Assembly: GCA_938031175.1 (NCBI GenBank)
Contig: CALHGZ010000009.1
Coordinates: 178,347-242,346 of the forward strand
Length of the DNA: 64,000 nt
Direction of reading: 5' to 3'
DNA from: Candidatus Kapaibacterium sp.
GTDB lineage: Bacteria; Bacteroidota; Ignavibacteria; Kapaibacteriales; UBA2268
Shown in pieces: positions 44,901-53,630 of the stretch. How positions within the stretch are numbered: position 1 is the first letter of the stretch; every line of letters begins with the position of its first letter. The position numbers and the translations under genes were made by a program. The notes beneath the pieces were generated by a model, which was not told the DNA's origin, did no database searches, and worked only from the letters and a program-made list of their open reading frames with translations.

Positions 44901-47120
44901 GAAATCTACAGGCAAATTAATTGGGAAGGCAACCAAGAATTATTTGTAGTTTATGAACCATCTGACTATAACTGTCCACTCACTGAGGATGGTAAGTTAG
45001 TTGCTAATATCGCAGGTGATGATAGCGATGGATCATTTAAGCTGCGATTTAAAGCGGACTTTAATACTGATGACGAATGGGAAGACTATTATGCAAGCCT
45101 TAAAAATTGGGACTTCCGTTATGGTAGAACATCCTATGGATTTATGAGTATTGCACTTAGACCTGGAAACGACACAACAGTAATAGATACTACAGTTTGG
45201 GATCCAGGCGATTATGACAATTATCCCACAGGTAATTATAATATGGCAATAACTCAAACAAGACCAATTTGGATGTCAAATCAATACATACATAAATATG
45301 GCGATGGCGCAACAGATCCCGAAAGAGATGAATTTGTGATTGACTTTACATCATTTGGAAAAATTGATATCAGAATTCCAGCAGCGGAAGCATTCCAATT
45401 GTTGACTCCGAAACAAAGGTATAATGATGCTTTAAATTTGGATACAGTATTTACAGTAGTTGTCAATGATGGTCATGGTGGAGTAAATACAAAGACAGTA
45501 CCAGTATACATAAATGTTAGACCAACAATCATAACAGAAAGTTTGCCGCCTGCTAAAGAGGATTATGATTATAATCCACAATTACTTGATTCATCGAGGA
45601 TGATCAAAGTCTTTGATCCCAATTTCGATCAATCACATACATTTGAATTGATTTATCCAGATGATCCACGTGATGAAATACCACGTGATGAATGCTTCCC
45701 AGAAGCAGGATCATGGAGTTTACAAGGACTGAAGACAACACCACGATGGCTTAAAATCAACTCAGAAAGTGGATTATTATATGGTACACCACGTATAAAA
45801 GATGCACCGAGAGAAGAACAAGTAACAGTTGTAGTTTATGATGAAGGTCGTTTAAGCCACATTAGAACATATACATTAAGAGTTGATTCAACCAACCATA
45901 AACCGAGATTTGCATCATTCCCTGTTGTACGATGTATAGACAGGGGTGGGGTTTATGAAGATGAAATAACTATCATTGACAGGGACCTTTTAAGAGAACC
46001 TCAAAATTTAACTGAATCATTAACTCTAAGGATATATGATATAAATAACAATGAAATAACAGGTAGCTTTACATTCGATCCGACTTTACCAATAACTGGA
46101 ATACGAACAAGCGATACCGTAAAAGTAAAGATTCGTATGTCAAACTTTGATCTACCTGTTGATCCAGACGGTAAAGTAACTATCAAGATAGTAGTCGATG
46201 ATGGTGAAGAACAGACTGAAATGATATACAGATTGAAGATATCTGATGCAACAGATTTCGTCAGTAGATTGAGAATCACAAACCAAATGGGTGCTTCTCA
46301 AGTTTTAGAGTGGGGTACAGCACCATTAAATGCGACAACAGGCGATGAAGCAGATGATTTAGGTAGATTAGATGCAAATCTATGTGAATTCGAACTTCCA
46401 CCAATACCTCCGCAGGATGTATTCGATGCTCGTTGGAATATACCAACAAGGCAAGGAACATTGAGAAATATCTTCCCAAGAGTAACTCCTGGTTTAGAAG
46501 GTTTCACAATTTATCGCGGTCAATTCCAATCCGGAGGTGTAAATGGTGATAATAACGTTGCATATCCAGTTACAATAGAATGGGATACAGATATAATACC
46601 CGACAGAACCGATGCAAGCCGAAATCCATCTGGTGCATCTTGGTATATTCGTGATGGTCATTCAGAAGGTAATATCTTCAGCGTGAACATGAAGACATTG
46701 CAAGGTTGGTTACTACCGTATATTACACTCGAGCAGACAGGATCAATCGCTAAGATTACGATTTTGTCTAATACAGTATCCAAATTCAATATAGTTTACG
46801 ATTGGGCTACACCAGTTGAACCAATTGCCGGATTACCAAATGAAGCCAAGATAATTGATATTTCACCTAATCCAATAACAAGCGGACAGGCACAAATACG
46901 ATTTGGATTGCCAAAAGATAATAATGTGCAAATAGATATAATTGACGCTTTAGGTAATGTAGTAAAACGAATGGCTTCTGACAGATATTCAGCAGGATAT
47001 CATCTGTTACTTTGGGATGGTAAAGATATGTATGGCAATGAAATATCGAGCGGTACTTATACTTGTAGATTAGTATCTGGTAATGTAACTTCTACATATC
47101 CGTTCGTAATAATCAAATAA
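38985..47120 (+). CDS. Giant (2711-residue) secreted protein with beta-helix, Ycf48-like repeats and T9SS domain
   Basis: Signal peptide about 1-25 (ENFAQ). Then a beta-helix with Pmp/autotransporter-like GGGA and RGGAIYVG turns (about 240-800), a block of BNR/Ycf48-like propeller repeats (about 862-1145; recurring TTNGGxxW and GYxVGxxG), a return to beta-helix (about 1150-1400), and a long C-terminal part with Ig/cadherin-like beta domains (about 1900-2450). The last ~80 residues are a T9SS type-A sorting domain: ISPNPITSGQAQIRFGLPKD, DALGNVVKRM, then GTYTCRLVSG. A strong GGAGG precedes the ATG. It is probably a surface or released protein; no catalytic site is recognised. Confidence 0.85.
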   Translation: MQRLLRLSLFMLLLMLLAIGENFAQDKVYVSGELPKGQVRIFVRDSQYVFNRDYTVYGTLIIEPGTVVKFNDNGRLIIAKGGRVIADGDAVAQYIPRPRTPNGQYDIDPIGLPGGSTNPLSFSGYADLNYFLYNTGTYKTINVQTARDVTVHPNKYDYIFHVLVDKSTRRIIDLENPGVPGYPSNPNHIKIPFEMAIIFVNARLYVDPLYDNMLNIRQWRRLSNTDPDFNKSQIKFIGQPVNEFSREWGHIVVLPGARAAFFRNCSFEGFRKDTTVDRTDYYSSNPAFPNYIPGLTADQIRALNAKMNSLTNGGGGALTTFSSRTWLLNCEFVSNMARHRGGALQILQAPFGFPRYTGDLSYYSLTKNPNITNPDGSPSTVLAENPIPLIDAIDESFSEPLSDDDRMGLDDGRLAVYLGRMRNLTFEQNYVRLSNVKFTQIGQFRKVEDDLDNPATYPYGLNNHALGGAIYIAGAYEDENRKIEIGFGINKSITIGNQVVEFNDDDTFEAMGNSANNYQNAASTFGARGGAIYVGRYTSLIVAGKFHSNETYTKFLQDQNSGTNSGYYSMGGAIFLENTLGRLQVRGGPSRELTNNPTDFYQNKSGAGGAIFCDGNTSPWASPVIGGSDAFVNTRDYGFNIRFRQNKAVTWGGAVYTKRNTFITGSGGVVAGEMIGYGEKYRIEFNNNTADYAGGAIYIGIPNANPPLPPAQRIVHIVRASFRENSVGEGVTGDNRQEVRGGGAIYSLNGDLNLVKGVEFRGNKVKNGNGGAIAMVHPVTSAKRYFITDLDIAHYDANGIVHNYTSVNDVFTFANVGYDPDARSLTRFLDNEAFAEEDVLNSSYGSGSGTTQIGHGTLGTTAALYSTTWLDNNIGYAVGYNGTIVKYTQGGNRWEYQNSGTSFRLTSVYFTSTNTGYVGGDRGIILMTTNGGRDWNRITTPIDSRINKIRFIGTNVGFAVCDNGYILKTTDAGYTWESTRPQIANLRSIFFTDTQVGYIVGDRGLVLKTTNGGTTWSVQLVNTLANLNSIAFVDASNGYIVGNGGTLFKTTNGGNTWVRVNAGSTNDLFNIVFTAQTTGFVVGTFGEILKTEDGGNNWSKLTSNTTNHLYDIFFTNLSRGYVVGDYGLLIGTTDAGTTWTSIRPADESLVDVKRLHQEIRLPENGVGLGGAIYILDSVTVNRLGRIDTINFNRVRIINNKAYTGAAIYSDNFDLKLIFNRSLITANEATSEIGMEQNYISGPVVRDNNGNIVANMASHDLVGAIIYGEIQGPLPSYKYSEAANSIFGNKARFLIRLPDAPNTKGVLAGTTGIGFGGTDTLRGNYWGRTEADVTLEIGISHPGYDNPIMQTFFLAGDGETHLRFLFSTTPTSDPREQGPFEQFGTRDAGFGEEIVRYTYRPIPLKNADNDENTPHDESIPEKLAFSGHIYDIYDKGTDIKTADYYNRRLSPIEDFAVGIPPIIKRFNNQNMPSYGKYVKRWTRDPFAADSIDPNTGLPYYPIVKFLQDEFRPNSNGEYFHPIGYPLYLEAHVDYTGLDERSNHDPRYLNETVYFIINETTLDYIRVNLKQVSEVAPDWQTFRARVELVPDLSRRNPNTLIRRTAQGLFNLGVGNVLLGHLYRDPYKEDGGALPGRRYHGPRTQMGNAVELYFNRDGNGNPTWPVDNQGNATHYAGEKYQALPVNVGDQIRIISRTVLWREGVIPAFQDGITFKITRSTEPPVYTGNIIKLQTDTIYKKVPHERYPKDTIIAITEFLNTIFVTEDRYYPVAPGWYSIPLNPAIGYDARGRDSILTVTAIDSNMYYDPRAIDDPTKYPYLTYRWIPWDKDNNRPLGGQSSLARWLYVDTARAAGNTENPTPVWQAYGYLRFTGRPINPYVVPGGEWIRVWAENYPPHFRTIDSLKKYDLDQEQIDKLINIFPPYFSSEQYDVTNARYLQQDTINIGYTYQSRPYDFRIFVVDSTPRFIEPDEPREEIYRQINWEGNQELFVVYEPSDYNCPLTEDGKLVANIAGDDSDGSFKLRFKADFNTDDEWEDYYASLKNWDFRYGRTSYGFMSIALRPGNDTTVIDTTVWDPGDYDNYPTGNYNMAITQTRPIWMSNQYIHKYGDGATDPERDEFVIDFTSFGKIDIRIPAAEAFQLLTPKQRYNDALNLDTVFTVVVNDGHGGVNTKTVPVYINVRPTIITESLPPAKEDYDYNPQLLDSSRMIKVFDPNFDQSHTFELIYPDDPRDEIPRDECFPEAGSWSLQGLKTTPRWLKINSESGLLYGTPRIKDAPREEQVTVVVYDEGRLSHIRTYTLRVDSTNHKPRFASFPVVRCIDRGGVYEDEITIIDRDLLREPQNLTESLTLRIYDINNNEITGSFTFDPTLPITGIRTSDTVKVKIRMSNFDLPVDPDGKVTIKIVVDDGEEQTEMIYRLKISDATDFVSRLRITNQMGASQVLEWGTAPLNATTGDEADDLGRLDANLCEFELPPIPPQDVFDARWNIPTRQGTLRNIFPRVTPGLEGFTIYRGQFQSGGVNGDNNVAYPVTIEWDTDIIPDRTDASRNPSGASWYIRDGHSEGNIFSVNMKTLQGWLLPYITLEQTGSIAKITILSNTVSKFNIVYDWATPVEPIAGLPNEAKIIDISPNPITSGQAQIRFGLPKDNNVQIDIIDALGNVVKRMASDRYSAGYHLLLWDGKDMYGNEISSGTYTCRLVSGNVTSTYPFVIIK

Positions 47121-47126
47121 ATTAAA

Positions 47127-47160
47127 TTCTCGGGTGGGTTTAGATGACCCACCCGAATGA
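47127..47160 (+). terminator. GC-rich hairpin after the giant gene
   Basis: TCGGGTGGGT (47130-47139) pairs perfectly with ACCCACCCGA (47147-47156), loop 7. No T-run follows, so it may attenuate or protect the 3' end rather than terminate fully before the next secreted-protein gene. Confidence 0.6.
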
Positions 47161-47212
47161 AATTTGAAAATAGGAAACAGTAAAATAAATTATAAACAAA
47201 ATGGAGTGTATT

Positions 47213-49126
47213 ATGAAACTTTACTTCAGACTTACTGTGATTTCATTGCTGATACTATCTGCAATACTATCACAGACGTCACAAGCCCAGGTTTACAGTT
47301 TATATGAACCTGTAACAATTGTTCAGGCATCATATAAGCCACTTGAAGTATATACCGAGCTAAATGCGGCGGATTTTGCCTTACCGCCGAATTTTTCTCC
47401 AACAGATAGGGACGACGGTTATTACAAATATCCTGTTCAATTGCCATTTCCATTTGAATATAATGGTGTTGAATACACTCAGTTATGGGTAAACGTGAAT
47501 GGTTTCGTATGCTTTACTCAACCAGGAAGATTTCCACCAAACGTTAAACCAAATGTTAATAATGGTCTATTTATTCAATCGCCTTCTTTTCCAAATAATG
47601 TTATAGCACCATTTTGGGGTGATCACTATTACAGAAGTACAACAGTAGATATAAGAGATAAGTATATTAGATCAAGTATTAGAGTCGGCTGGGAAGTATA
47701 TGATCCTCCATATAGAGTCTTTATAGTAGAATGGGTTGATTTGAATATCATGGATAAGACATTACAATCAAGTGTTGCAACATTCCAATTGAGACTTTAT
47801 GAATCACAAGTAGATTTTTCAAAACAAGGAAGCATTGAATTTGCATATTCAAGAACCGGTTCACCTAATCTTGATCCATCAGTTGGCACAACAGTAGTAA
47901 TACGCGGAGCAGCAGTTGGTATAAAAGGAGAAGCTTCAGGTATTAGAGGCGATGATGCCGATTTTGTAAATGGTTTGTGGTATGATAGCGATATTGATAG
48001 CATGAGAATATCACGCTTGAAAACAGATCAATGGCCACCATCAGATGGAGCTACTGATAAAAGAATTAGGTTTACAGCAATCATTAGAAAAGGTGATACA
48101 TTATGGTGGGGCGATGGTGATGCTAATTTATCAAAAGCAGCAGGTAATAAACATTTTAGAATGCCCCAGAATCGATTTGTTACTATTGAGGACGCACGTG
48201 TAATTATGCATTCAATTGCAACAAGTGTTCCTCTTGATAGCGTTCGGGGACGTGAAGCATTTCATGGAGATGTAAATCATAATGGAAGATTTTATTATAA
48301 CCGTTTTGGTGTTAAGACATTTATTCCGTGGCGCTCAAAATATTATTGGCAAGATATGCCAGACGATGTTTATAATCCCGAAATTCAAATATTATATCAG
48401 GTAACCGAGTATGATGCCAGTATGATTCTACATTATCTAGCAGCTCGAATACCAACTTTACCCTGGATTTTGGATACAATACCAAGAAAAGGGAAATTTG
48501 GAGTTGATGATTTAATAGCCACAAACATTGTTAACGGTGAAATAAATTCACTGGGTAATAATGTTTATACAATACCAGTATATTTAAATGGATACTTTAG
48601 TGGTCCTATCGGTTTTAAATTTGATGTTAACGGTGAGATACTAGATGTTTGCAACACATCTGCTTTACAATTAATGAATGGTACTAATGTATTGGTCGCT
48701 GCTGGTTCAGGGGAATTCGATAATCAATCACCGATTTGTTTAGTAACCGTGAGAACCGAATCTAATGAACTAACGTTAAATAATATTAGATTCAACGATG
48801 TAGAATTGTCACCTATTAACATTACTTTGAATAAGTTAAGCGATAATGTCGAATTCGAAATATTGGAACAAAATGTTCCCAATCCGTTTACAAGTTATAC
48901 AACATTTACAGTAAATGTGCCTTCAGAAGGTTTTTATACAATTGATGTATATGATATTTATGGGAACAAAGTTCAGACTATTTATAGTGGTCGCTTATTA
49001 TCTCAACCATATACTTTCAATTGGAATGGAACAGATATATCAGGTAGTAAGGTATCCAGTGGCATCTATGTATTAAAATTACAAGGCAAAGATTATTCAG
49101 CAACAAAGAAGATGATATTAAATTAA
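47213..49126 (+). CDS. Secreted protein with nidogen-like, dockerin-like and T9SS domains
   Basis: 637 residues from the ATG at 47213, which has GGAG at 47203-47206; the earlier ATG at 47201 overlaps that site. Signal peptide about 1-26 (TSQAQ). The N-terminal part (about 50-250) resembles nidogen/NIDO extracellular domains (PFPFEYNGVEYTQLWVNVNGFVCF, APFWGDHYYRS). Dockerin-like calcium-loop stretches follow (DGDANLSK...VTIEDARVIMH about 300-330; DASMILHYLAARIP about 400), then a cohesin-like beta domain (about 440-545) and a T9SS type-A domain (NVPNPFTSYTTFTV ... SSGIYVLKLQGKDYSATKK). Its stop overlaps the next ATG (TAATG). Confidence 0.8.
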   Translation: MKLYFRLTVISLLILSAILSQTSQAQVYSLYEPVTIVQASYKPLEVYTELNAADFALPPNFSPTDRDDGYYKYPVQLPFPFEYNGVEYTQLWVNVNGFVCFTQPGRFPPNVKPNVNNGLFIQSPSFPNNVIAPFWGDHYYRSTTVDIRDKYIRSSIRVGWEVYDPPYRVFIVEWVDLNIMDKTLQSSVATFQLRLYESQVDFSKQGSIEFAYSRTGSPNLDPSVGTTVVIRGAAVGIKGEASGIRGDDADFVNGLWYDSDIDSMRISRLKTDQWPPSDGATDKRIRFTAIIRKGDTLWWGDGDANLSKAAGNKHFRMPQNRFVTIEDARVIMHSIATSVPLDSVRGREAFHGDVNHNGRFYYNRFGVKTFIPWRSKYYWQDMPDDVYNPEIQILYQVTEYDASMILHYLAARIPTLPWILDTIPRKGKFGVDDLIATNIVNGEINSLGNNVYTIPVYLNGYFSGPIGFKFDVNGEILDVCNTSALQLMNGTNVLVAAGSGEFDNQSPICLVTVRTESNELTLNNIRFNDVELSPINITLNKLSDNVEFEILEQNVPNPFTSYTTFTVNVPSEGFYTIDVYDIYGNKVQTIYSGRLLSQPYTFNWNGTDISGSKVSSGIYVLKLQGKDYSATKKMILN

Positions 49127-50370
49127 TGAATAATTTAATTACAAATACTTTACTTGCATTACTGCTGCCGTTACTTATCGGCGGCAGTATGCAAATTTTT
49201 GCAAAAAAAGATATTATTGCCCGTCTAGAACTATTACAGGGTGTTGATATCTGCAGTAATGACTTTTCAAAAAAGCAAGCCTTATTCGGAATAAATATAG
49301 GTAATGTTGAAAAGAATGATTCATTATTCGGTTTTAATTTCGAAGTAAGTTATGACAATACAAAGTTGCAATTTAATCGTCCTATATATTTCAATACATT
49401 ATCAGAAGCATTCGATGAATTAACAAGAGATGTAACAGTAGGATTTGAACCTGGAACAATTAGAGGTTATGCAGTACATTTGAATTTTAGTTTGCCACCA
49501 GTTTGGGGTAACAAACCGTTAATTGCCCTTCTCTTTGATTATTTAGGTAATAGCCCTGATACAACAAGCTTATTTATAAATTATATTGAGTTTACAAAAG
49601 AATTTAAGAATAATATTGTTAGCTACGAACCTTGTCAATTAAAAATTGAATTCATTGACAAACCTCAAAGATATGCAGAATTTTACTTTGATACAGATTC
49701 ACTCATTTTTGATAATGAAGAAAATAATTTATCCTCGATCAAGATTTATCTCAAAACCGGTTCAGAAACAAAAATTAGAAATTTACAATTCGATTTACTA
49801 TTGGATAACCCTCAAAATTACACAATAACAAAAATTTTACATAATCCGGAAAATATTATATCATTTGAACAGGAATCAGCTGATTTAAGTATTAGACTGA
49901 AAACTATTTTATCGGAATCATTTTCTAATGGTGAGATTGTTGAAATTTTTATCAAAAATAACTCAGAGATTAAAAGTGAAGGGAGTTTATCAGTAAATAA
50001 TATTGAATTTAATCCAGACCATTGTGTAACCCGCCTTATTAGCAGTGAATTAAAAATTATAACTTCAATTGATAGCACAAAAGATACAATAGATACAAAT
50101 ACCACAGCCATATATTCTGAATATCTAAGTGATTCAAATATAAATTCATTTTATGACAGAATTAATGATGAATTTATAATTGAATCAGAACAAGATATTA
50201 ATTTTGCGTCTTTTTATGATTTGCGGGGTTTATTACTAAAAAGAGTTGATTTACGTGTGATGACTGGTACAAATAGAATAAAAGCAGCTGATTTGCCAAA
50301 AGGAGTTTATTTTGTGGTAGTAAAATTTAAAAACAAAGAAACTAAAAGTTTAATTAACATAAAATACTAA
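49126..50370 (+). CDS. Secreted cohesin-like protein with T9SS-type C-terminus
   Basis: 414 residues. Signal peptide about 1-26 (LLALLLPLLIGGSMQIFA). A cohesin-like beta domain (about 45-170; FGFNFEVSYDNTKLQFNRP) and a second related beta domain (about 190-300) follow. The C-terminus (YDLRGLLLKRVDLRVM, LPKGVYFVVVKFKNKE) fits the T9SS type-A pattern, though the usual NPF start is degenerate. Its ATG overlaps the stop of the preceding gene by one base, so expression is translationally coupled. The function of the group of secreted proteins is unknown. Confidence 0.72.
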   Translation: MNNLITNTLLALLLPLLIGGSMQIFAKKDIIARLELLQGVDICSNDFSKKQALFGINIGNVEKNDSLFGFNFEVSYDNTKLQFNRPIYFNTLSEAFDELTRDVTVGFEPGTIRGYAVHLNFSLPPVWGNKPLIALLFDYLGNSPDTTSLFINYIEFTKEFKNNIVSYEPCQLKIEFIDKPQRYAEFYFDTDSLIFDNEENNLSSIKIYLKTGSETKIRNLQFDLLLDNPQNYTITKILHNPENIISFEQESADLSIRLKTILSESFSNGEIVEIFIKNNSEIKSEGSLSVNNIEFNPDHCVTRLISSELKIITSIDSTKDTIDTNTTAIYSEYLSDSNINSFYDRINDEFIIESEQDINFASFYDLRGLLLKRVDLRVMTGTNRIKAADLPKGVYFVVVKFKNKETKSLINIKY

Positions 50371-50403
50371 ATAATTATTTTTTAATGTTTATTGGAGGAT
50401 CTC

Positions 50404-53400
50404 ATGAAGAGACACTATTTACAAATGAAGAGCAAAGGCATAATTCTCCTAACTATGCTGCTTGGGCTCTTTTTGATACTAGGAAATAATGCTTATTCAC
50501 AAACATTGAATAAGCCAGAAGCTCCGTTATTATCACTCATTGGAGATGACGGAGCATACAAAAAGGCTTATTACCCAGATGGCAGAATTCATATTCCACC
50601 ATCATCAGGTTCACCAAGGGAATTTTTGATCCCTGTATGGATTGATAATCGCTGGAGATACTATCCTGAGTCTCCGAAGTATGTGCCATATGATATTACA
50701 AGCTTTAACTTCGCAATTGTATATGATGCAACTGCAATACGTGCAGTTGGTGTTCAAAAATTTGGTTATTTGGACGAAAGGGAAGGTTATGAACCATTAG
50801 CAAAACACTTCAATATTAGTTGGTATGACGTCAAAGATTTATCATATAAAGAAGTATTCGTTGAAAATCCCAATCCACAAAATCCACCCTTTATTGAAAG
50901 AAACAAAGGTAGAATGATCCGAATTATAGGAACAGCAACATCGAATCATTTACCAGTAACAGATAAAGGGGATTTCAAAATCTTACTTTATGTAAGATTC
51001 CAGGTTGTACCGGAAGTTGGAACCGGATACTTAGCTCCGAGAACCCCAATATATATTAAGAATGATACAATAAGATACAACGATTGGAACGTAGCAAAAG
51101 AACCTCCATTCAAAAGACAAAGAGAATACGATCCTGATTATGTTTCAGATTATCCATTCGATGCAAATTATCGTTTCCATGGATTAGGTGGAATTGATAA
51201 TCTATATCTTAATTTAGTTGAGCAATATGTTCCCGGTTCCGTAACAGTCTGGATTTCAGACCGTATTCCTAAGTTTGACTTCGACATAAATAGAGGAACT
51301 GGCCAATTTGAACAGTTAAGAAAAATTCGCGAGGAATTGTACGAAGTTACTGATCCAATAACTATAGATTCTGCCTCAAGAAATCCAACTTTTGCATATC
51401 GATTGATGGGCATTTATAATGGTGAACCGAGAACCCGACTTACAGATATTACAATAGAGTCTGATCAGGAATGGTTGCAATTTAGAACAGGTACACCAGG
51501 TGCCCCATCAGGTTCAGAAAAAAATCCAATCAGAAATATCACACGTAAAGGTTATATTGATTTCATTGACAATAATATCCTTGGCGATGAACGTGATCCA
51601 CTTGATAGACCAACTGACAAGGATTTACCGGTCAAACTTCAAATTATATGCCAACCGCAAAGACTTACTCTCGATGGTCGTTCGGAAAAAGCTGGTGTAT
51701 ATGTTGGATACCTGACATTTTCGTCACCAGTAGCTCAAGTTTCGCCAATTAGAATAAAAGTTACATTTATTTACTTTAGAAATCCTATAGAAGGTGGTTT
51801 ACGTGGTAGAGACTTTGGTATAACTCTTACCCTAAAGAATTCAAGGGGCGCAATAGGTGATTCGGCAAAAGTTATATTCGGAACTGGTTATCGAGCTACT
51901 GATGGAGTAGACTCACTCTTTGGTGAATTTGCATATGGTGAACCGCTTTATACGAATATATTTAATGCAAGATTCTTCCCATTAAACGAAGAAATTAAGC
52001 AAATAGTACCATTTGGATTTGGTGATTGGGCTCCGAATGATGAACTTAGCCGTACAACAGTAAGAAACGGACCATTGTATGTCAATGGCTCTCGTGATAT
52101 TCGTAGTGTAACAGATACAACACAATCAATATTGTACTATTGCCGATTTTCAACACCAAATGATGCAGACTATCCTATTATAATTGAATGGGATACATTG
52201 GACTTCCCTCCTGGTGCTCAATTATTCTTACGGGATTCAGTAAATGGAAGTCATTTCAATGTAAATATGCGCCAAGCTACACCACTCGGAGGAGGTAGAT
52301 TTTCATATGTTATTGGTGACCCAAGATGGAAGTCATTTATAATCGAATATACTTTGCCAAGAGTAATTCGATATGTTGATTCAGAAGGCAAACCAAGGAT
52401 CAAAAATGGTTGGAACTTCTTATCCATGCCTGTAAGACCTACGAATACATTCTGGAAAGTATTTTATCGAAATGCGATAAATGTACCATTCCAATTCTCA
52501 CAAAATCAATATCAACAAGAAGAATACCTGAGGCCTGGTGTAGGATACTTTGTTAAATATCCTAATGAAGTTGTTGATACAACATTCGTAGGTACCAGTA
52601 TATTCCGCATTCAACGAGATATATTAGGTGGTGGTGATGCTGTCAGATTATACACAGGTTGGAATACAATCGGTTCACTATCGGTACCATTTAATATCAG
52701 CAATCTTGAACTAGACAGATTTGATAATAACAATATTCCAGATGTAACAATCACACTTGCTAGAGGTATCTATGGCTATGTTACTAATAAGGGATATGTT
52801 GAAGTATCTATCATTGAACCGGGTCTTGGTTATTGGTTATATGCTAACAAAGGTGGCTATCTTAAAATGATTAGTACAGGTAAATTTGGTGCTGATAATC
52901 CTAACAGAGAAAAAGAAAACATATTAGCTCGCAGTTCAAAACTTACTATTCGGGATAATGACCAGAAGGAAGGTACTTTATATATGATATCTGATGATAA
53001 TATAGATTTAGGTAACTTTACACTCCCTCCAAGACCACCATTTGATTTATTCGATGTTAGATTTGCCAATGATGCTTACATTGAAAACAATAACTCTACA
53101 ATAATGATGCTCCAGGGCGTCGAATACCCATTAACAATACTAATGGAGAACCCGGATGCAGACTATACCTTTGTAGATGCTGCAACAGGTGAGGTTTTCG
53201 GAACAATTAACAAAAATGCTGGTGGAACTGTAAAGATTGACCTTTGCAAATCAAACGCAATTAAAGTACTCAAATCTGACAATTTCAGCGGTTTTGATCT
53301 AACAAGCTATCCAATGCCTGTTTCAACATTCTCAAACATCAAGTACAACATACCAGTCAGTGGAGATGTCAAAATTCAAGTATTCGATATTTTGGGTAAC

Positions 53401-53550
53401 GAAGTTGTTACTCTACTTGATGGATATAGGAGCGCTGGTGAATATAATGATATTCAATTCGATGCTACTAAACTATCTGCAGGCAGATACATAATTAAAA
53501 TGACACAAGGTAGTGAAAGTATAATCCGAACAGTTTCGGTTGTCAAATAA
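50404..53550 (+). CDS. Large secreted protein with T9SS sorting domain
   Basis: 1048 residues from the ATG at 50404 (GGAGG at 50394-50398); the TTG at 50392 is just before that site. Signal peptide about 1-33 (NNAYSQ). Mostly beta-rich with no catalytic motif I recognise; residues about 85-230 have a cohesin-like feel (FNFAIVYDATAIRAVGVQKF), and a GWNFLSMPVRP / GWNTIGSLSVPF pair near residues 675 and 760 resembles the W-N-x-x-S-x-P segments frequent in T9SS cargo. The final 80 residues are a typical sorting domain (SYPMPVSTFSNIKYNIPVSGDVKIQVFDILGNEVVTLLDG ... VSVVK). Ends at the terminator 53574-53606. Confidence 0.8.
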   Translation: MKRHYLQMKSKGIILLTMLLGLFLILGNNAYSQTLNKPEAPLLSLIGDDGAYKKAYYPDGRIHIPPSSGSPREFLIPVWIDNRWRYYPESPKYVPYDITSFNFAIVYDATAIRAVGVQKFGYLDEREGYEPLAKHFNISWYDVKDLSYKEVFVENPNPQNPPFIERNKGRMIRIIGTATSNHLPVTDKGDFKILLYVRFQVVPEVGTGYLAPRTPIYIKNDTIRYNDWNVAKEPPFKRQREYDPDYVSDYPFDANYRFHGLGGIDNLYLNLVEQYVPGSVTVWISDRIPKFDFDINRGTGQFEQLRKIREELYEVTDPITIDSASRNPTFAYRLMGIYNGEPRTRLTDITIESDQEWLQFRTGTPGAPSGSEKNPIRNITRKGYIDFIDNNILGDERDPLDRPTDKDLPVKLQIICQPQRLTLDGRSEKAGVYVGYLTFSSPVAQVSPIRIKVTFIYFRNPIEGGLRGRDFGITLTLKNSRGAIGDSAKVIFGTGYRATDGVDSLFGEFAYGEPLYTNIFNARFFPLNEEIKQIVPFGFGDWAPNDELSRTTVRNGPLYVNGSRDIRSVTDTTQSILYYCRFSTPNDADYPIIIEWDTLDFPPGAQLFLRDSVNGSHFNVNMRQATPLGGGRFSYVIGDPRWKSFIIEYTLPRVIRYVDSEGKPRIKNGWNFLSMPVRPTNTFWKVFYRNAINVPFQFSQNQYQQEEYLRPGVGYFVKYPNEVVDTTFVGTSIFRIQRDILGGGDAVRLYTGWNTIGSLSVPFNISNLELDRFDNNNIPDVTITLARGIYGYVTNKGYVEVSIIEPGLGYWLYANKGGYLKMISTGKFGADNPNREKENILARSSKLTIRDNDQKEGTLYMISDDNIDLGNFTLPPRPPFDLFDVRFANDAYIENNNSTIMMLQGVEYPLTILMENPDADYTFVDAATGEVFGTINKNAGGTVKIDLCKSNAIKVLKSDNFSGFDLTSYPMPVSTFSNIKYNIPVSGDVKIQVFDILGNEVVTLLDGYRSAGEYNDIQFDATKLSAGRYIIKMTQGSESIIRTVSVVK

Positions 53551-53573
53551 TTGATTTAGCAAAATAATTATAT

Positions 53574-53606
53574 AAGGTCAGCTTGTTAATTCAGGCTGAC
53601 CTTTTT
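53574..53606 (+). terminator. Rho-independent terminator
   Basis: AAGGTCAGC (53574-53582) pairs with GCTGACCTT (53595-53603), followed by TTT. It ends the secreted-protein transcript and covers the TTG at 53583, which argues against that codon as a start of the next gene. Confidence 0.85.
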
Positions 53607-53630
53607 CATCATAAGTCTATAGGTGTTAAG

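Noticed and set aside
53583..53630. Upstream TTG start for the last secreted protein
   Set aside because: The codon lies within a strong terminator hairpin; the ATG at 53631 begins directly with a signal peptide.
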